The position numbers were made by a program, and so were the translations under genes. DNA of 64,000 bases from Cognatilysobacter bugurensis (GTDB lineage Bacteria; Pseudomonadota; Gammaproteobacteria; Xanthomonadales; Xanthomonadaceae), in NCBI RefSeq assembly GCF_014652095.1, contig NZ_BMYD01000001.1, positions 659,466 to 723,465 on the forward strand, in the 5' to 3' direction. The first letter of the stretch is position 1; each line of letters begins with the position of its first letter. Positions 55,879 through 64,000 of the stretch are shown here, piece after piece. Under the pieces are notes generated by a model. That model saw only the letters and a program-made list of their open reading frames with translations, was not told the origin of the DNA and did no database searches.

Positions 55879-58806
55879 ATGAATTCGATTACGCGTCCGT
55901 TGGTGGCCGTCGACACGCGTCGGCGCGCAGCGACGGCGGCCGAAACCTTGTCGACGCTGCTCGACGCCAGCGGCCTTGAAGAACTTGCCCATCGCCTCGT
56001 CGCGTGTGCGCCGCTCCTCGGCTGGACGGCCGCCGCAGCCGCCTGGCGAACGTCCGGCGCCGGCGGTCAGACACGCGAACTCGACGTTTCCGAGCGCGGC
56101 ATCGCGCGCGAGGCGAGGGGACTCGACGGCGCAGCCCGCAGCCGCGACGGGAGCCGCACGGCCATCCACGTGCGCAGCGGCGAACGCCACCACGGTTTCA
56201 CGCTCGTTGTCGGCGAGGTCGGGGGGGCCGAAGCGTGGTCGGTGGTTGAGTCGATGCTGCCCGCCATCGTTCGCAGCGTCGCGTCCCGAGAGCGGCTCGC
56301 GGAGTCCGTTCGCCAGCTCGAGCGTTCGGAGCAGCTGCAATCAGCGCTCTTTACGATTGCCGACATGGCGGGCTCCGACATGGACATGCCCGACATGTTG
56401 CGCGGCATGCACGCCATCGTCGGCCGCTTCATGTATGCCGAGAATTTCTACATCGCGCTCCACGAACCGGAGTTGGACGCGCTCCGGTTCCTGTACCTGA
56501 TCGACACGGTAGACCCGATCCGGCGCGACGCGGACCGGCCGGTCCCGATGGCGGAGATGGAGCACGGCCTCACCTGGTACCTCGTTCGCGACGGCCAGCC
56601 GTTGATGGGCTCGATCGATCAGATCCGCGCGCAGATTTCCGGTCCGATGCGCGACATCGGCACGCAGTGCTACGACTGGCTCGGCGTTCCGATCTCGTCC
56701 GGCGCGCGGGTCCGCGGCGTGCTCGTGGTGCAAAGCTACATCGAGCGGCCGCGCTACACGCACGCCGACCAGGCGCTGCTGTCCTACGTGGGAAGCCACA
56801 TCCTTACTGCGCTCGACCGCAAGCGTGCCCAGGAAGACCTGGAGCGCCGGGTCGAAGAGCGCACGCTCGAGTTGCAGCTCGAAATCCAGGAGCGGCAACA
56901 GACCCAGCGGCTTCAGGACACGCTGTATCGAATCGCCGAACTTTCCAACACCGCAACGGACCTGGACGCGTTTTACGCGTCGGTGCATCGCGTGGTCGGC
57001 GAGTTCATGGACGCCAAGAATTTTTATATCGCGCTGCTCGACGAAAGCGGCGAGTCGCTGCACTTTCCCTACTTCGTTGACGAGCACAACGGGACGCCGG
57101 CGCCGCGCCGGCTCGGGGCGGGCATCACCGAGTACGTGCTGCGCTACGGCAAGCCGATGCTCGTCGACATGACGCAGACCGAGACGCGGCAGCGGATCGC
57201 GGAATTGACGGCCCGCGGCGAACTCGCCGTCATGGGTGCACTCTCACTTGCGTGGCTCGGCGTGCCCCTGGTATCGCAGGGGCGCACGCTCGGCGCGCTG
57301 GCGGTGCAGAGCTACACGCCGGGGGTCGGCTACTCGACACGCGATCAGGAACTGTTGACGTTCATCTCGTACCAGATTGCAAACGGGCTCGATCGGCAGC
57401 GCGGCGCGGCCTCGCTCAAGCGTGCGTACGCGGAGCTTGAGCATCGCGTCGACGAGCGCACGCGGGAGCTCAGCGAGCAGATCGCGGTGCGACAGCGCAT
57501 TGAGGAGCGTCTCAAGCACGAGGCGCTGCACGACTCGCTGACCGGCTTACCGAATCGCGCCTACCTGCGCGATCACCTGCTTCGGTGCCTTGCCCGGATG
57601 CAGCGCGATCCAAACTATCGCTTTGCCGTGCTTTTCATGGACCTCGATCGGTTCAAGGTCATCAATGACAGCGCGGGGCACCTCGTCGGTGACGAGTTGC
57701 TGCGCGAGGTCGCGCGCCGCTTCGGCCGCTGTGTGCGGGCAGGGGAGGACATCGTTGCACGCTTGGGTGGAGACGAGTTCGCGATCCTCATCGAGGGCAT
57801 TTCCGGCCACGACGACGCATTGCGTATGGCGTCGCGCGTCATCAACGCGCTGCGCGAACCCATCCGAATCGACGACAAGGAGCTGTTCACAGGCGCCAGC
57901 GTCGGCATTGCACTGAGTTCGCCGCACTACCAGACGCCTGAGGAGCTGCTGCGGGACGCTGACATCGCGATGTATCGCGCGAAGGCGGCGGATCTGACGC
58001 ACGTCGAGGTGTTCGACGAGAAGCTGCATCAGGAGGCGCTGCGGCTACTCGATCTGGAAAGCGAGCTGCGACGCGCGATTCCGCGTAAGGAATTCGAGCC
58101 GTATTTCCAACCGATTGTGTGCCTGCGCGACGGTCATGTCGTCGGCTATGAAGCGCTGCTGCGCTGGAACCATCCGGAGCGCGGCGTGCTCGCGCCCGGT
58201 GCGTTCCTCCAAGTTGCCGAGGCGAGCGGAAGCCTTGAGGCCATCGACTGGCAGATGTTCGAAAGCACGTTTAACGTCGTCCCGGAATTGTTGGAGCCGG
58301 GGCAGTACGTAAACCTCAACTTCTCGCCGCGCCATTTCCGCAATGCCGACCTCGACACCCGCCTGCTCGGTCTACTCGCACGTCACGGCGTTCGACCCGA
58401 GCAGGTCCGCATCGAAGTCACCGAAGGCACGCTCATGGAGAATTCCGAACGCGTCGCGCGGGTGTTCGAGCGATTGCGCGCGAACGGCATCTTCGCCGCG
58501 CTGGACGACTTCGGCACGGGCTACTCCTCGCTGAGCTACCTGCATCGTTTCCCGCTGCAGACGGTCAAGATCGACCGGTCTTTCATCATCGATCTCGCGC
58601 CGGGCGAGTCGGGCGGCAGCACCGCGGTCGTGCGTGCCATTCTTGCGCTTTCGCGGTCGCAGTCGCTAGAAGTCGTGGCCGAGGGTGTCGAGACGGACGA
58701 GCAGCGGCGCCTGCTGCTGGACCTGGGCTGCGAGCTGGGGCAGGGGTACTTCTTCGCGAAACCGAAGTCGCTGGCGCAGATCATCGAGTCACGACAAGCC
58801 CACTGA
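55879..58806 (+). CDS. GAF-GAF-GGDEF-EAL cyclic-di-GMP signalling protein
   Basis: A 975-residue soluble protein. Two GAF-like segments with matching texts (EQLQSALFTIADMAGSDMDM...FYIALHEPELD and QDTLYRIAELSNTATDLDAF...FYIALLDESGE) occupy about 170-320 and 350-530, linked by coiled coils (RKRAQEDLERRVEERTLELQ). The GGDEF domain has an intact G630-G631-D632-E633-F634; the inhibitory RxxD site appears replaced by AxxD. The EAL domain is intact: E758-A759-L760, NLNFSPRHF, EVTEG, DDFGTGYSS, VKIDRSF and AEGVET. It could both make and hydrolyse cyclic-di-GMP. Confidence 0.93.
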   Translation: MNSITRPLVAVDTRRRAATAAETLSTLLDASGLEELAHRLVACAPLLGWTAAAAAWRTSGAGGQTRELDVSERGIAREARGLDGAARSRDGSRTAIHVRSGERHHGFTLVVGEVGGAEAWSVVESMLPAIVRSVASRERLAESVRQLERSEQLQSALFTIADMAGSDMDMPDMLRGMHAIVGRFMYAENFYIALHEPELDALRFLYLIDTVDPIRRDADRPVPMAEMEHGLTWYLVRDGQPLMGSIDQIRAQISGPMRDIGTQCYDWLGVPISSGARVRGVLVVQSYIERPRYTHADQALLSYVGSHILTALDRKRAQEDLERRVEERTLELQLEIQERQQTQRLQDTLYRIAELSNTATDLDAFYASVHRVVGEFMDAKNFYIALLDESGESLHFPYFVDEHNGTPAPRRLGAGITEYVLRYGKPMLVDMTQTETRQRIAELTARGELAVMGALSLAWLGVPLVSQGRTLGALAVQSYTPGVGYSTRDQELLTFISYQIANGLDRQRGAASLKRAYAELEHRVDERTRELSEQIAVRQRIEERLKHEALHDSLTGLPNRAYLRDHLLRCLARMQRDPNYRFAVLFMDLDRFKVINDSAGHLVGDELLREVARRFGRCVRAGEDIVARLGGDEFAILIEGISGHDDALRMASRVINALREPIRIDDKELFTGASVGIALSSPHYQTPEELLRDADIAMYRAKAADLTHVEVFDEKLHQEALRLLDLESELRRAIPRKEFEPYFQPIVCLRDGHVVGYEALLRWNHPERGVLAPGAFLQVAEASGSLEAIDWQMFESTFNVVPELLEPGQYVNLNFSPRHFRNADLDTRLLGLLARHGVRPEQVRIEVTEGTLMENSERVARVFERLRANGIFAALDDFGTGYSSLSYLHRFPLQTVKIDRSFIIDLAPGESGGSTAVVRAILALSRSQSLEVVAEGVETDEQRRLLLDLGCELGQGYFFAKPKSLAQIIESRQAH

Positions 58807-58937
58807 CTCCGTCGGTGTATGCGCGGCCACTGAACGCATCACCGCGGAGGTTTCTGACGGGTTTTTACGTGCCGTTCGGATTTGACCGCCGCCCGCTGTC
58901 GCTGAAGCTCCGATGCTGGACTTCTGAGACGAACGAA

Positions 58938-59348
58938 ATGACGCGATGGATGGCACTGCTGATGATTTCTGCACTGTCTACGCCGGCATCAAGCGCGGCT
59001 GACATCATTTACCGCTGCCGCGCAAAGTCCGGCGAGGTCCAGTATCAACAGCGCCCGTGCACCGGCGCGATGAGGTCGGCTGGTGAGCTTGAGTACGTAC
59101 CGGAGCCGCACTCCGTACCCGTGCTCGTCGATGCGCCGTCGGCCACTGGACGTTCCGCCGGCAGACGCCGTAACGGACGCAGCCCGGCAGCACGCGCGCG
59201 CGGTAGAAGTACAAACGTCGCGGCGCAGTCGGGACCGTGTTCAGACGTCCGGTCGCAGCGAGACGCCTGGGAGCGGCAAGTCGGCCTGGGCCGTACCTAC
59301 GACGAGCTACGCCGCTGGAACGACGCGGTCTGGTATGCGTGTCGCTGA
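58938..59348 (+). CDS. Small exported DUF4124-like protein
   Basis: A 136-residue protein with a signal peptide MTRWMALLMISALSTPAS (cleavage near SAA). After it comes DIIYRCRAKSGEVQYQQRPC, which resembles the DUF4124 start (YxCxDxxGxxxYxxxPC). A basic disordered middle (GRRRNGRSPAARARGRS) precedes a C-terminal helix with SQRDAWERQVGLGRTYDELR and a final Cys. Last gene before the dif site. Function unknown. Confidence 0.65.
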   Translation: MTRWMALLMISALSTPASSAADIIYRCRAKSGEVQYQQRPCTGAMRSAGELEYVPEPHSVPVLVDAPSATGRSAGRRRNGRSPAARARGRSTNVAAQSGPCSDVRSQRDAWERQVGLGRTYDELRRWNDAVWYACR

Positions 59349-59573
59349 CAGCGCGCAGCGCATCGACCCAGTTCGCGTCTCGTACCTGCGTCCGTTCGTC
59401 CGTCACAAAGAGGTTGCGGCGGCAGGGCTTTCATCCGGCGCTGTGCAACGAGCAGGCGCGGGCAGCCCGCTGCGGTAGTTCGGGCCGCCGAGTGCCGGCA
59501 AGAAGATTGGCTCGGTCAGGCTTGGGGTAACAGAGGCGATGGGCACGACCGCCGCCACCGCCTAAGGATGCTT

Positions 59574-59601
59574 TACTTACATAATATACATTATGCGAAG
59601 T
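59574..59601 (-). other. dif: Chromosome dimer resolution site (XerCD target)
   Basis: On the - strand the 28 bases read as XerC arm ACTTCGCATAA, centre TGTATA, XerD arm TTATGTAAGTA. E. coli dif is arm GGTGCGCATAA, centre TGTATA, arm TTATGTTAAAT; the inner parts of both arms and the centre match. The + strand contains TATACATTATGCGAA, known as the 15-bp core of Xanthomonas dif used by filamentous phages phiLf and Cf1. Only one copy is present in the window, so no phage is integrated here. The site marks the replication terminus and lies in a long non-coding gap in an otherwise GC-rich region. Confidence 0.93.
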
Positions 59602-60158
59602 TGCAAGTGGATCTTCGGCACGCCACGGAAGTCCGGACTTCCACGCTGCTCGGCTTGCTCTGGCCGTTCCCCAGAGGCCGGATCCCGCCCGCATGGTAGC
59701 TGTCCGCTCGGATCAACACGCGTCACTGATTCGACACCCTAACGTCGCGGCGTCGTCGCGGCTGGCGCGTCGACGTGGTGGCACGACCCGTTAGCCCCGA
59801 ATTGCGCGCGTTGTGGCTCTTCCTCAAGCCCGCTTCGGGTCGCGGTGGCTCACGCCCGCCGCGGGCGCCGCTGGCGATTGCGGCGCGACGCAGCGATTGG
59901 TGCAAAGCCCCGGCCGCCTAGCTCTGCCGTGCTCCGATCATCCGTCTGAACCCGTTGCTGACACGTGCTCGTCGCTAGGGCCGCGATATGGTGCATGGAA
60001 GCTCACAAAGACCGGCATTGACGGATGCTCGGTGCCATACGGGGCCGCGGCGGCCCAATCTCCGGCCGGACTTGGCGGCGGCACAAAGGCCACACCGGGT
60101 CCAGCCTGTGCTGTTTTCGCCGTTTTTCGCGCGCACAGCTAACGTACGCCCGACTCCT

Positions 60159-60168
60159 CCCCCCCCCC
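60159..60168 (+). repeat. Run of ten cytosines
   Basis: C10 tract 47 bases upstream of the ATG at 60216, in the likely promoter or leader of the DUF3833-like gene. Confidence 0.85.
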
Positions 60169-60215
60169 GCGGCAACGATGGTCAAGTTCAAATCAACTCA
60201 GTTGTTGGAAATGGT

Positions 60216-60725
60216 ATGAGAGTAATGACGGCGTCCTTCCGAGTGGCTGTGGTTACCGCGTTGGCGCTCGCAGCTGTCCATCTGCCCGCGCTCGCCAACG
60301 ATTTCGTCCCCGAGCAGGTGTTTTCCGGGCGTACCACGGGTGAAGGCACGCTCGACCTCCTCTTCGGCAAGCCTCGGCCACTCACGGTCGAAAGCATGGG
60401 CCGCCTCCGACCCGACGGCGTGTTCGTGCTTGAGCAGACGATCGACATCGCGGGCCGCCCGACCGAGGCACGGACGTGGCGCATGCGGCAGACGGGACCC
60501 AGCAAGTACTCGGCGACGCTAAGCGACGCGGCAGGCCCTGTGGAAGCGCGGGTCGACGGCGCCACCATGACTCTGCGTTATCCGCTCACCCGATGGGGTC
60601 TCTCGATGCACCAAAGGCTCAAGCTCGCCGACGACGGACGCACGGTGGCGAATCGCGGCCGCATCAAGTTCTTCGGTGTCCCCGTGGGCGAGCTGCGAGA
60701 GACCATTTGGCTGCAACCCGAGTGA
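60216..60725 (+). CDS. Exported DUF3833-like protein
   Basis: A 169-residue protein with a signal peptide MRVMTASFRVAVVTALALAA (cleavage near LAN). The body is a beta-sandwich-like sequence with VFSGRTTGEGTLDLLFGKPR, RTWRMRQTGPSKYSATLSDA and NRGRIKFFGVPVGELRETIW. These match my memory of DUF3833 (FxG...G.G, W.....G.Y.G.A), though here without the lipobox typical of the family. ATG 60216 is preceded by TTGGAAATGGT. Function unknown. Confidence 0.6.
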   Translation: MRVMTASFRVAVVTALALAAVHLPALANDFVPEQVFSGRTTGEGTLDLLFGKPRPLTVESMGRLRPDGVFVLEQTIDIAGRPTEARTWRMRQTGPSKYSATLSDAAGPVEARVDGATMTLRYPLTRWGLSMHQRLKLADDGRTVANRGRIKFFGVPVGELRETIWLQPE

Positions 60726-60790
60726 CCCGAACCCGGCGCGCATCAGAGCCGGCGCGATTCAAAGCGTAAGCTCGGGATCCGCACGAAATC

Positions 60791-61342
60791 ATGTCGAAAC
60801 ACTTGGAAGCGAAGAGCAAGTTCCTGAGCCTCGTACTCCGCCATAAGCCGGGGGTGATCGGCCTCGAACTCGATCCGCACGGCTGGGCCGACGTGAACCG
60901 TCTCGTCGAGCTCGCCACGGCCCATGGAACACCGCTCAGCCGGGAGCTTGTCGAAGAAATCGTCGCAACCAGTGACAAGCAACGCTTCGCGCTGACTCCC
61001 GACAGGAAACGCATCCGTGCAAACCAAGGTCACTCCGTGGAGGTCGACCTCCAGCTTGCACCCGTCCGCCCTCCCCCGCTCCTCTTCCATGGCACCGCGA
61101 GTCGCTTTCTAGCTGCGATTCGTGATCATGGGCTCATGCCCCGGTCGCGCCGGCACGTCCACCTGTCGGATTCTGAAGCTACGGCTGCCACTGTCGGCGC
61201 GCGTCACGGCAGGCCGGTCGTGCTTCGGGTGGCCTCCGAGCAGATGCACGCCCACGGTTATCACTTCTACAGGTCTGCAAACGGCGTCTGGTTGACCGCG
61301 ACGGTTCCGGTGCACTACCTAGACGGTCCGACTGAAGCGTAA
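60791..61342 (+). CDS. kptA: tRNA 2'-phosphotransferase KptA/Tpt1
   Basis: A 183-residue protein with the winged N-domain SKFLSLVLRHKPGVIGLELD, then RIRANQGHSVEVDL and LFHGTASRFLAAIRDHGLMP, followed by HVHLSDSEATA and VLRVASEQMHAHGYHFYRSA. The catalytic R-H-R-R type set falls at LRHKP, RANQGHS, FHGT and R in MPRSRRHVH. KptA transfers the 2'-phosphate of RNA to NAD+, giving ADP-ribose 1''-2'' cyclic phosphate. In bacteria the substrate is not settled since no 2'-phosphate tRNA splicing pathway exists. Its neighbour is an NAD+-dependent sirtuin. Confidence 0.92.
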   Translation: MSKHLEAKSKFLSLVLRHKPGVIGLELDPHGWADVNRLVELATAHGTPLSRELVEEIVATSDKQRFALTPDRKRIRANQGHSVEVDLQLAPVRPPPLLFHGTASRFLAAIRDHGLMPRSRRHVHLSDSEATAATVGARHGRPVVLRVASEQMHAHGYHFYRSANGVWLTATVPVHYLDGPTEA

Positions 61343-61501
61343 GTCGCCGACCGAGCGGCGTGTGTCTTCGATCAGGCTGTGTGCCGTCGATGCAGCCGAC
61401 GGGCCTCGCAGGCGGAGGCGACATGCGACGCCAGGTGAAGGATCTCGACATGAATCACGCAGGCGCGTGCGCCAGGTCTAGATCCCTTACTCTCGTCCAA
61501 C

Positions 61502-62365
61502 ATGATGAATCCTGACCCGAGCATCGCTCCGCCGAGCGCGACCGACGCGGCGGCGGCGTCCCTTGAAGAGTGGCTTCGAAGCCGGCGCAATGTCTTCCTG
61601 CTCACGGGCGCTGGTTGCAGCACCGCGTCAGGCATTCCCGACTATCGAGCCCCGGACGGATCGTGGAAGCGCCGACCGCCGGTGACGTATCAGGCCTTCA
61701 TCGAGGATCCGCGCGTGCGGCAGCGGTATTGGGCGCGTTCGACGGTTGGCTGGCCGCGCGTTGGGTCGGCACAACCCAATGCGGCTCACCTGGCCATCGT
61801 CGAACTCCAGCGCCGGTCCCTCGTTTCGCTGCTGCTCACCCAGAACGTGGACGGGCTGCACGACAAAGCCGGTAGCGGGGACGTGCTTGATCTACATGGA
61901 CGCATCGACACGGTCCGTTGCCTGGTCTGCGCGCGCATCGAGCGGCGGCCTGACCTTCAGCTGCGCCTTCTCGAGGCGAATCCCAGCTGGCGTGCCGTCG
62001 CGGCGCAGGTCGCTCCCGACGGCGATGCGGAACTTGAAGACGCTGACACGTCGGGGTTCAACGTACCTGACTGCCGCAACTGCGGCGGGATGCTCAAGCC
62101 CGACGTTGTGTTCTTCGGTGAGAACGTCCCGGGCGAGCGCGTGCGGCGCGCGTATGCGGCTCTCGAGCAGAGCGACGGGTTGCTGGTCGTGGGCTCGTCG
62201 CTGATGGTGTATTCCGGGTTCCGATTCGCGCGCTTGGCGCACGAGCGCGGGTGCTCTGTTGCAATCCTCACGCAGGGAACCACGCGTGCCGATTCGCTGG
62301 CCGCCCTGAAGCTCGATGCGGACTGCGTCGCTACGCTTCCCGCAACCATCGCGCGTTTGTCGTAG
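61502..62365 (+). CDS. cobB: NAD-dependent protein deacylase (sirtuin, SIR2 family)
   Basis: A 287-residue protein with the full sirtuin motif set: VFLLTGAGCSTASGIPDYRA, LLTQNVDGLHDKAGS, catalytic His in DLHGRIDTVRC, zinc cysteines in CLVC and CRNCGGM, FFGENVP and VVGSSLMVYSGF. It removes acyl groups from lysines using NAD+. The insert between the Cys pairs (about 45 residues, RIERRPDLQLRLLEANPSWR) is of the longer bacterial class. The ATG at 61502 is followed by a second ATG (61505). KptA ends 159 bases upstream. The name cobB is by general function. Confidence 0.92.
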   Translation: MMNPDPSIAPPSATDAAAASLEEWLRSRRNVFLLTGAGCSTASGIPDYRAPDGSWKRRPPVTYQAFIEDPRVRQRYWARSTVGWPRVGSAQPNAAHLAIVELQRRSLVSLLLTQNVDGLHDKAGSGDVLDLHGRIDTVRCLVCARIERRPDLQLRLLEANPSWRAVAAQVAPDGDAELEDADTSGFNVPDCRNCGGMLKPDVVFFGENVPGERVRRAYAALEQSDGLLVVGSSLMVYSGFRFARLAHERGCSVAILTQGTTRADSLAALKLDADCVATLPATIARLS

Positions 62366-62400
62366 CAAGCGCGTCGATTGGTCGACGCGTACCCGCGTAC

Positions 62401-62643
62401 CTAAGCGCTGAGTGCCCGCGTGCCGACAGCCCGACGTATCAGAGCATCGTGCTCGCCCAAGGCTTCGGCGTAGCCCGACGCGCCCATGGCCTCCACAAAC
62501 GCGTCCGGCATGAGACCCAAGTCGAGGTCTGCCCGCCCGACCGGCTGCAGCGGCCCGGAGCGTTCAAGCGCAACCGGCATCTGGAACAAGGCGGGAACGA
62601 CGATGAGCACACCGTCCAGTCGAGCGTATACGTTCAACCACAT
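62401..62643 (-). CDS. Small orphan protein
   Basis: An 80-residue frame with an excellent ribosome-binding site (GGAGGT, 5 bases before the ATG at 62643). Sequence begins MWLNVYARLDGVLIVVPALF and ends RRAVGTRALSA. No family is recognised and no export signal is clear. It converges with the sirtuin gene 36 bases away. Confidence 0.5.
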   Translation of the reverse strand: MWLNVYARLDGVLIVVPALFQMPVALERSGPLQPVGRADLDLGLMPDAFVEAMGASGYAEALGEHDALIRRAVGTRALSA

Positions 62644-62739
62644 GGCGACCTCCGGTCGTTTGCGTGGGATTCCGCACCGCCACCCTACCCCAGCTGCTTC
62701 ACGTCACCGTCACCGTTCGTCGGGATCTGCCGCCTAGCG

Positions 62740-63582
62740 TCAGTGCGCGCGCGCGCCACGAAGCCCCCGCAGGAAGCGGCTCAGCGCCGACGCATGCGGC
62801 ACTGCCGGCTGCAGCTGCCCTGTCCCTTTCCGAGTCAGGGGCACGCTGTCCGGAGGCCCGTTGTCGAGCACCGACTGCGGACGCCCGCGGACCATGTTCT
62901 CGGCTTCGATCCGACCGACCAGCCGCTCGGCTGCCTCACGTGCCTCGGCAAGCAACGGGGGGCGGCGTTCGGGATGGTGCGCGTCGGTCGCGAGGATGTG
63001 ACACCTTCCCTCGCCGACGAAGCGCTCACCCCAGTAGCGGACGCGTCGCCCGAAGCGCCCTGTCAACGCGCCGGCGGTCACCTGCATCCACGCGCCCCGG
63101 TCCGTGAGGCGCTCGAACACGTCGTAATGCTCGTGCACCCAGCTGAGGCGCTCGGGATGCGTGATCACGGGGACCAGGCCAGCCGTCATCAGCTCGAATA
63201 CGGCGTCCTCGAAGCCGGGCGGCGCCGAGTGGTGCGGCGGCTCCAGCAGCAGGTACCGGGAGCCCGCGAGCGTCGGCACCCGACCCTCCGCGACGCTGCG
63301 GACGAGGTCCCGCGCAAGGTGAACGTCCGCACCGACCTCGAGCCGTAGAGCAATCCCGGCCTCGTCCAATTCGCGCTGCATGCGCGTGACTGCGATCGAG
63401 ATGCCGCTGGCCGAATTGTTATAGAGGCCGGGGTAGATATGCGGCGTGCACACGACGGTGCCGATCCCGTCCGCCGCCGCAACGCGGGCCATCTCGAGCG
63501 CCATATCGAGATGCTCGGCGCCGTCGTCGATCCACGGCAGCAGGTGGGAATGCAGGTCGATCATCGGGGCCTCCGTGCTCAT
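62740..63582 (-). CDS. CpsB/CapC-type tyrosine-protein phosphatase (PHP fold)
   Basis: A 280-residue protein. The metal-binding PHP motif MIDLHSHLLPWIDDGAEHLD opens the chain; further ligands are in VCTPHIYPGLYN, EVGADVHLARD, PVITHPERLSW and HILATDAHHPERRP. Members such as CpsB and Wzb-like PHP phosphatases remove phosphate from the Wzc/BY-kinase and control capsule or exopolysaccharide chain length. The ATG shares a base with the stop of the VanZ gene (TGATG), so they are translationally coupled. The C-terminal tail (RKGTGQLQPAV...) is an extension. Confidence 0.88.
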   Translation of the reverse strand: MSTEAPMIDLHSHLLPWIDDGAEHLDMALEMARVAAADGIGTVVCTPHIYPGLYNNSASGISIAVTRMQRELDEAGIALRLEVGADVHLARDLVRSVAEGRVPTLAGSRYLLLEPPHHSAPPGFEDAVFELMTAGLVPVITHPERLSWVHEHYDVFERLTDRGAWMQVTAGALTGRFGRRVRYWGERFVGEGRCHILATDAHHPERRPPLLAEAREAAERLVGRIEAENMVRGRPQSVLDNGPPDSVPLTRKGTGQLQPAVPHASALSRFLRGLRGARAH

Positions 63583-64000
63583 CAGCCTTGTCTCTCCTCG
63601 ACCGCGCCCGGTAGACCGGACCGCCGCCTACCCTTCGTCACGGCGCCGATCCATAAGGCGCCCGGGGACGGCTCCCGCGCACCCACGACGGCGGCGTGCA
63701 CGGCCGAGGCGGGATCAAAAAGGGCGGCGATGGATCGCCGCCTTCCCCAGGCATCCGCCAGCATCAAACCAAAAATTGCGCCCACGGCGCCGGCAGCGAT
63801 GTCGGCGAGGGAGCCGGTTCGACTCGCAATGAACGTCTGCCCGAGTTCGACAGCACTCGCCGCAAGCAGCAGCGCGCCGGCGTACTCGGCGCGAGACAGC
63901 TGCGGCAGCCCCGCTCTCAGTGTCAGCGCGAGTGCGGCAAAGCCGACGAGGTGCGCGATCTTGTCGTGCTCGGCGATCGCCCGAGGCAGTCCCGCTGGGT
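63582..64000 (-). CDS. VanZ family membrane protein (truncated by the window edge)
   Basis: The C-terminal 139 codons of a VanZ-like protein whose start lies beyond 64000. The signature begins EHDKIAHLVGFAALALTLRA (conserved DKxxH), continues SRAEYAGALLLAASAVELGQ and TGSLADIAAGAVGAIFGLML (conserved ELxQ and DxxxNxxG-like region). Two to three membrane helices are present. It overlaps the phosphatase start by one base. VanZ genes are frequent companions of exopolysaccharide loci. Confidence 0.85.
   Translation of the reverse strand, partial: PAGLPRAIAEHDKIAHLVGFAALALTLRAGLPQLSRAEYAGALLLAASAVELGQTFIASRTGSLADIAAGAVGAIFGLMLADAWGRRRSIAALFDPASAVHAAVVGAREPSPGALWIGAVTKGRRRSGLPGAVEERQG

Larger units (their letters stand above)
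59349..60215. other. Terminus intergenic region containing dif and a C10 tract
   Basis: 867 bases with no protein-coding gene recognised. It holds the dif site (59574-59601) and, at 60159-60168, a run of ten cytosines 47 bases upstream of the DUF3833-like start. Open frames here are short and lack ribosome-binding sites. Confidence 0.6.

Noticed and set aside
59349-60215. A filamentous prophage integrated at dif
   Set aside because: Only one dif copy is present and no phage genes (replication protein, Zot-like, coat) are seen in the flanks.

Overview
The window reads as a chromosomal segment of a high-GC gammaproteobacterium of the Xanthomonadaceae/Lysobacteraceae type (Lysobacter, Luteimonas and relatives). 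The evidence is the strongly G/C-biased third codon positions, two TonB-dependent receptors, small lipoproteins, a CpsB/CapC plus VanZ polysaccharide pair, and a chromosome-dimer resolution site whose core is the 15-mer known as the filamentous-phage attachment core of Xanthomonas dif. No rRNA, tRNA, CRISPR array, insertion sequence or prophage was seen. About 55 genes can be supported; most are ordinary chromosomal genes.

Layout. 0-9.6 kb: the start of a membrane protein, a PD40 propeller protein, a DUF3228-like protein, a DUF4142 lipoprotein, a DUF885 peptidase-like lipoprotein, a membrane GGDEF-EAL protein with a broken GGDEF motif, and an orphan acidic protein. 9.8-15.4 kb: dinG helicase, a small lipoprotein, a DUF6630-like protein, an FAD oxidoreductase and an archaeal-type (COG2521-like) methyltransferase. 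15.8-22 kb: two Tat-exported tyrosinase paralogues, one intact and one with a deleted, frameshifted C-terminus, enclosing a lipoprotein, an M14 carboxypeptidase and a QueC-like PP-loop protein. 22-29.8 kb: small membrane and stress proteins (CsbD), a SulP transporter-UspA-GhrA run, a glutathione S-transferase, an esterase, an EF-hand lipoprotein and a decayed receiver-domain pseudogene. 30-38.7 kb: a serine hydrolase and a five-gene same-strand block (His-rich membrane protein, TonB receptor, DUF4331, TPR protein, HupE/UreJ permease) that looks like a metal-uptake system. 39-47.6 kb: M13 peptidase, RtcB, hybrid histidine kinase, DJ-1/PfpI protein, S8 protease and an HTH regulator. 47.8-55 kb: a BlaI-type repressor, an M56 membrane peptidase and a TonB receptor, then a DUF1615 lipoprotein, a small hydrophilic protein and a membrane J-domain protein. 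55.3-59.3 kb: a Cys-rich four-helix copper protein, a GAF-GGDEF-EAL protein and a small secreted protein.

At 59574-59601 lies a convincing dif site (XerC/XerD arms around a 6-bp centre), so the window spans the replication terminus. Every GGGNAGGG (KOPS-like) octamer noticed left of it is on the + strand and the one noticed to the right is on the - strand, so all point at dif. Right of dif come a DUF3833-like protein, an NAD+-dependent pair (KptA tRNA 2'-phosphotransferase and a sirtuin), a small orphan gene, and the beginning of an extracellular-polysaccharide locus (CpsB/CapC phosphatase overlapping VanZ) that leaves the window.

Candidates for a little-described system are the metal-uptake-like operon (31385-38678) and the BlaI-M56-TonB receptor operon with paired operator-like dyads. 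The dif site, the tyrosinase decay, the receiver pseudogene and a C10 tract in front of the DUF3833-like gene are the clearest non-coding or evolutionary signals.
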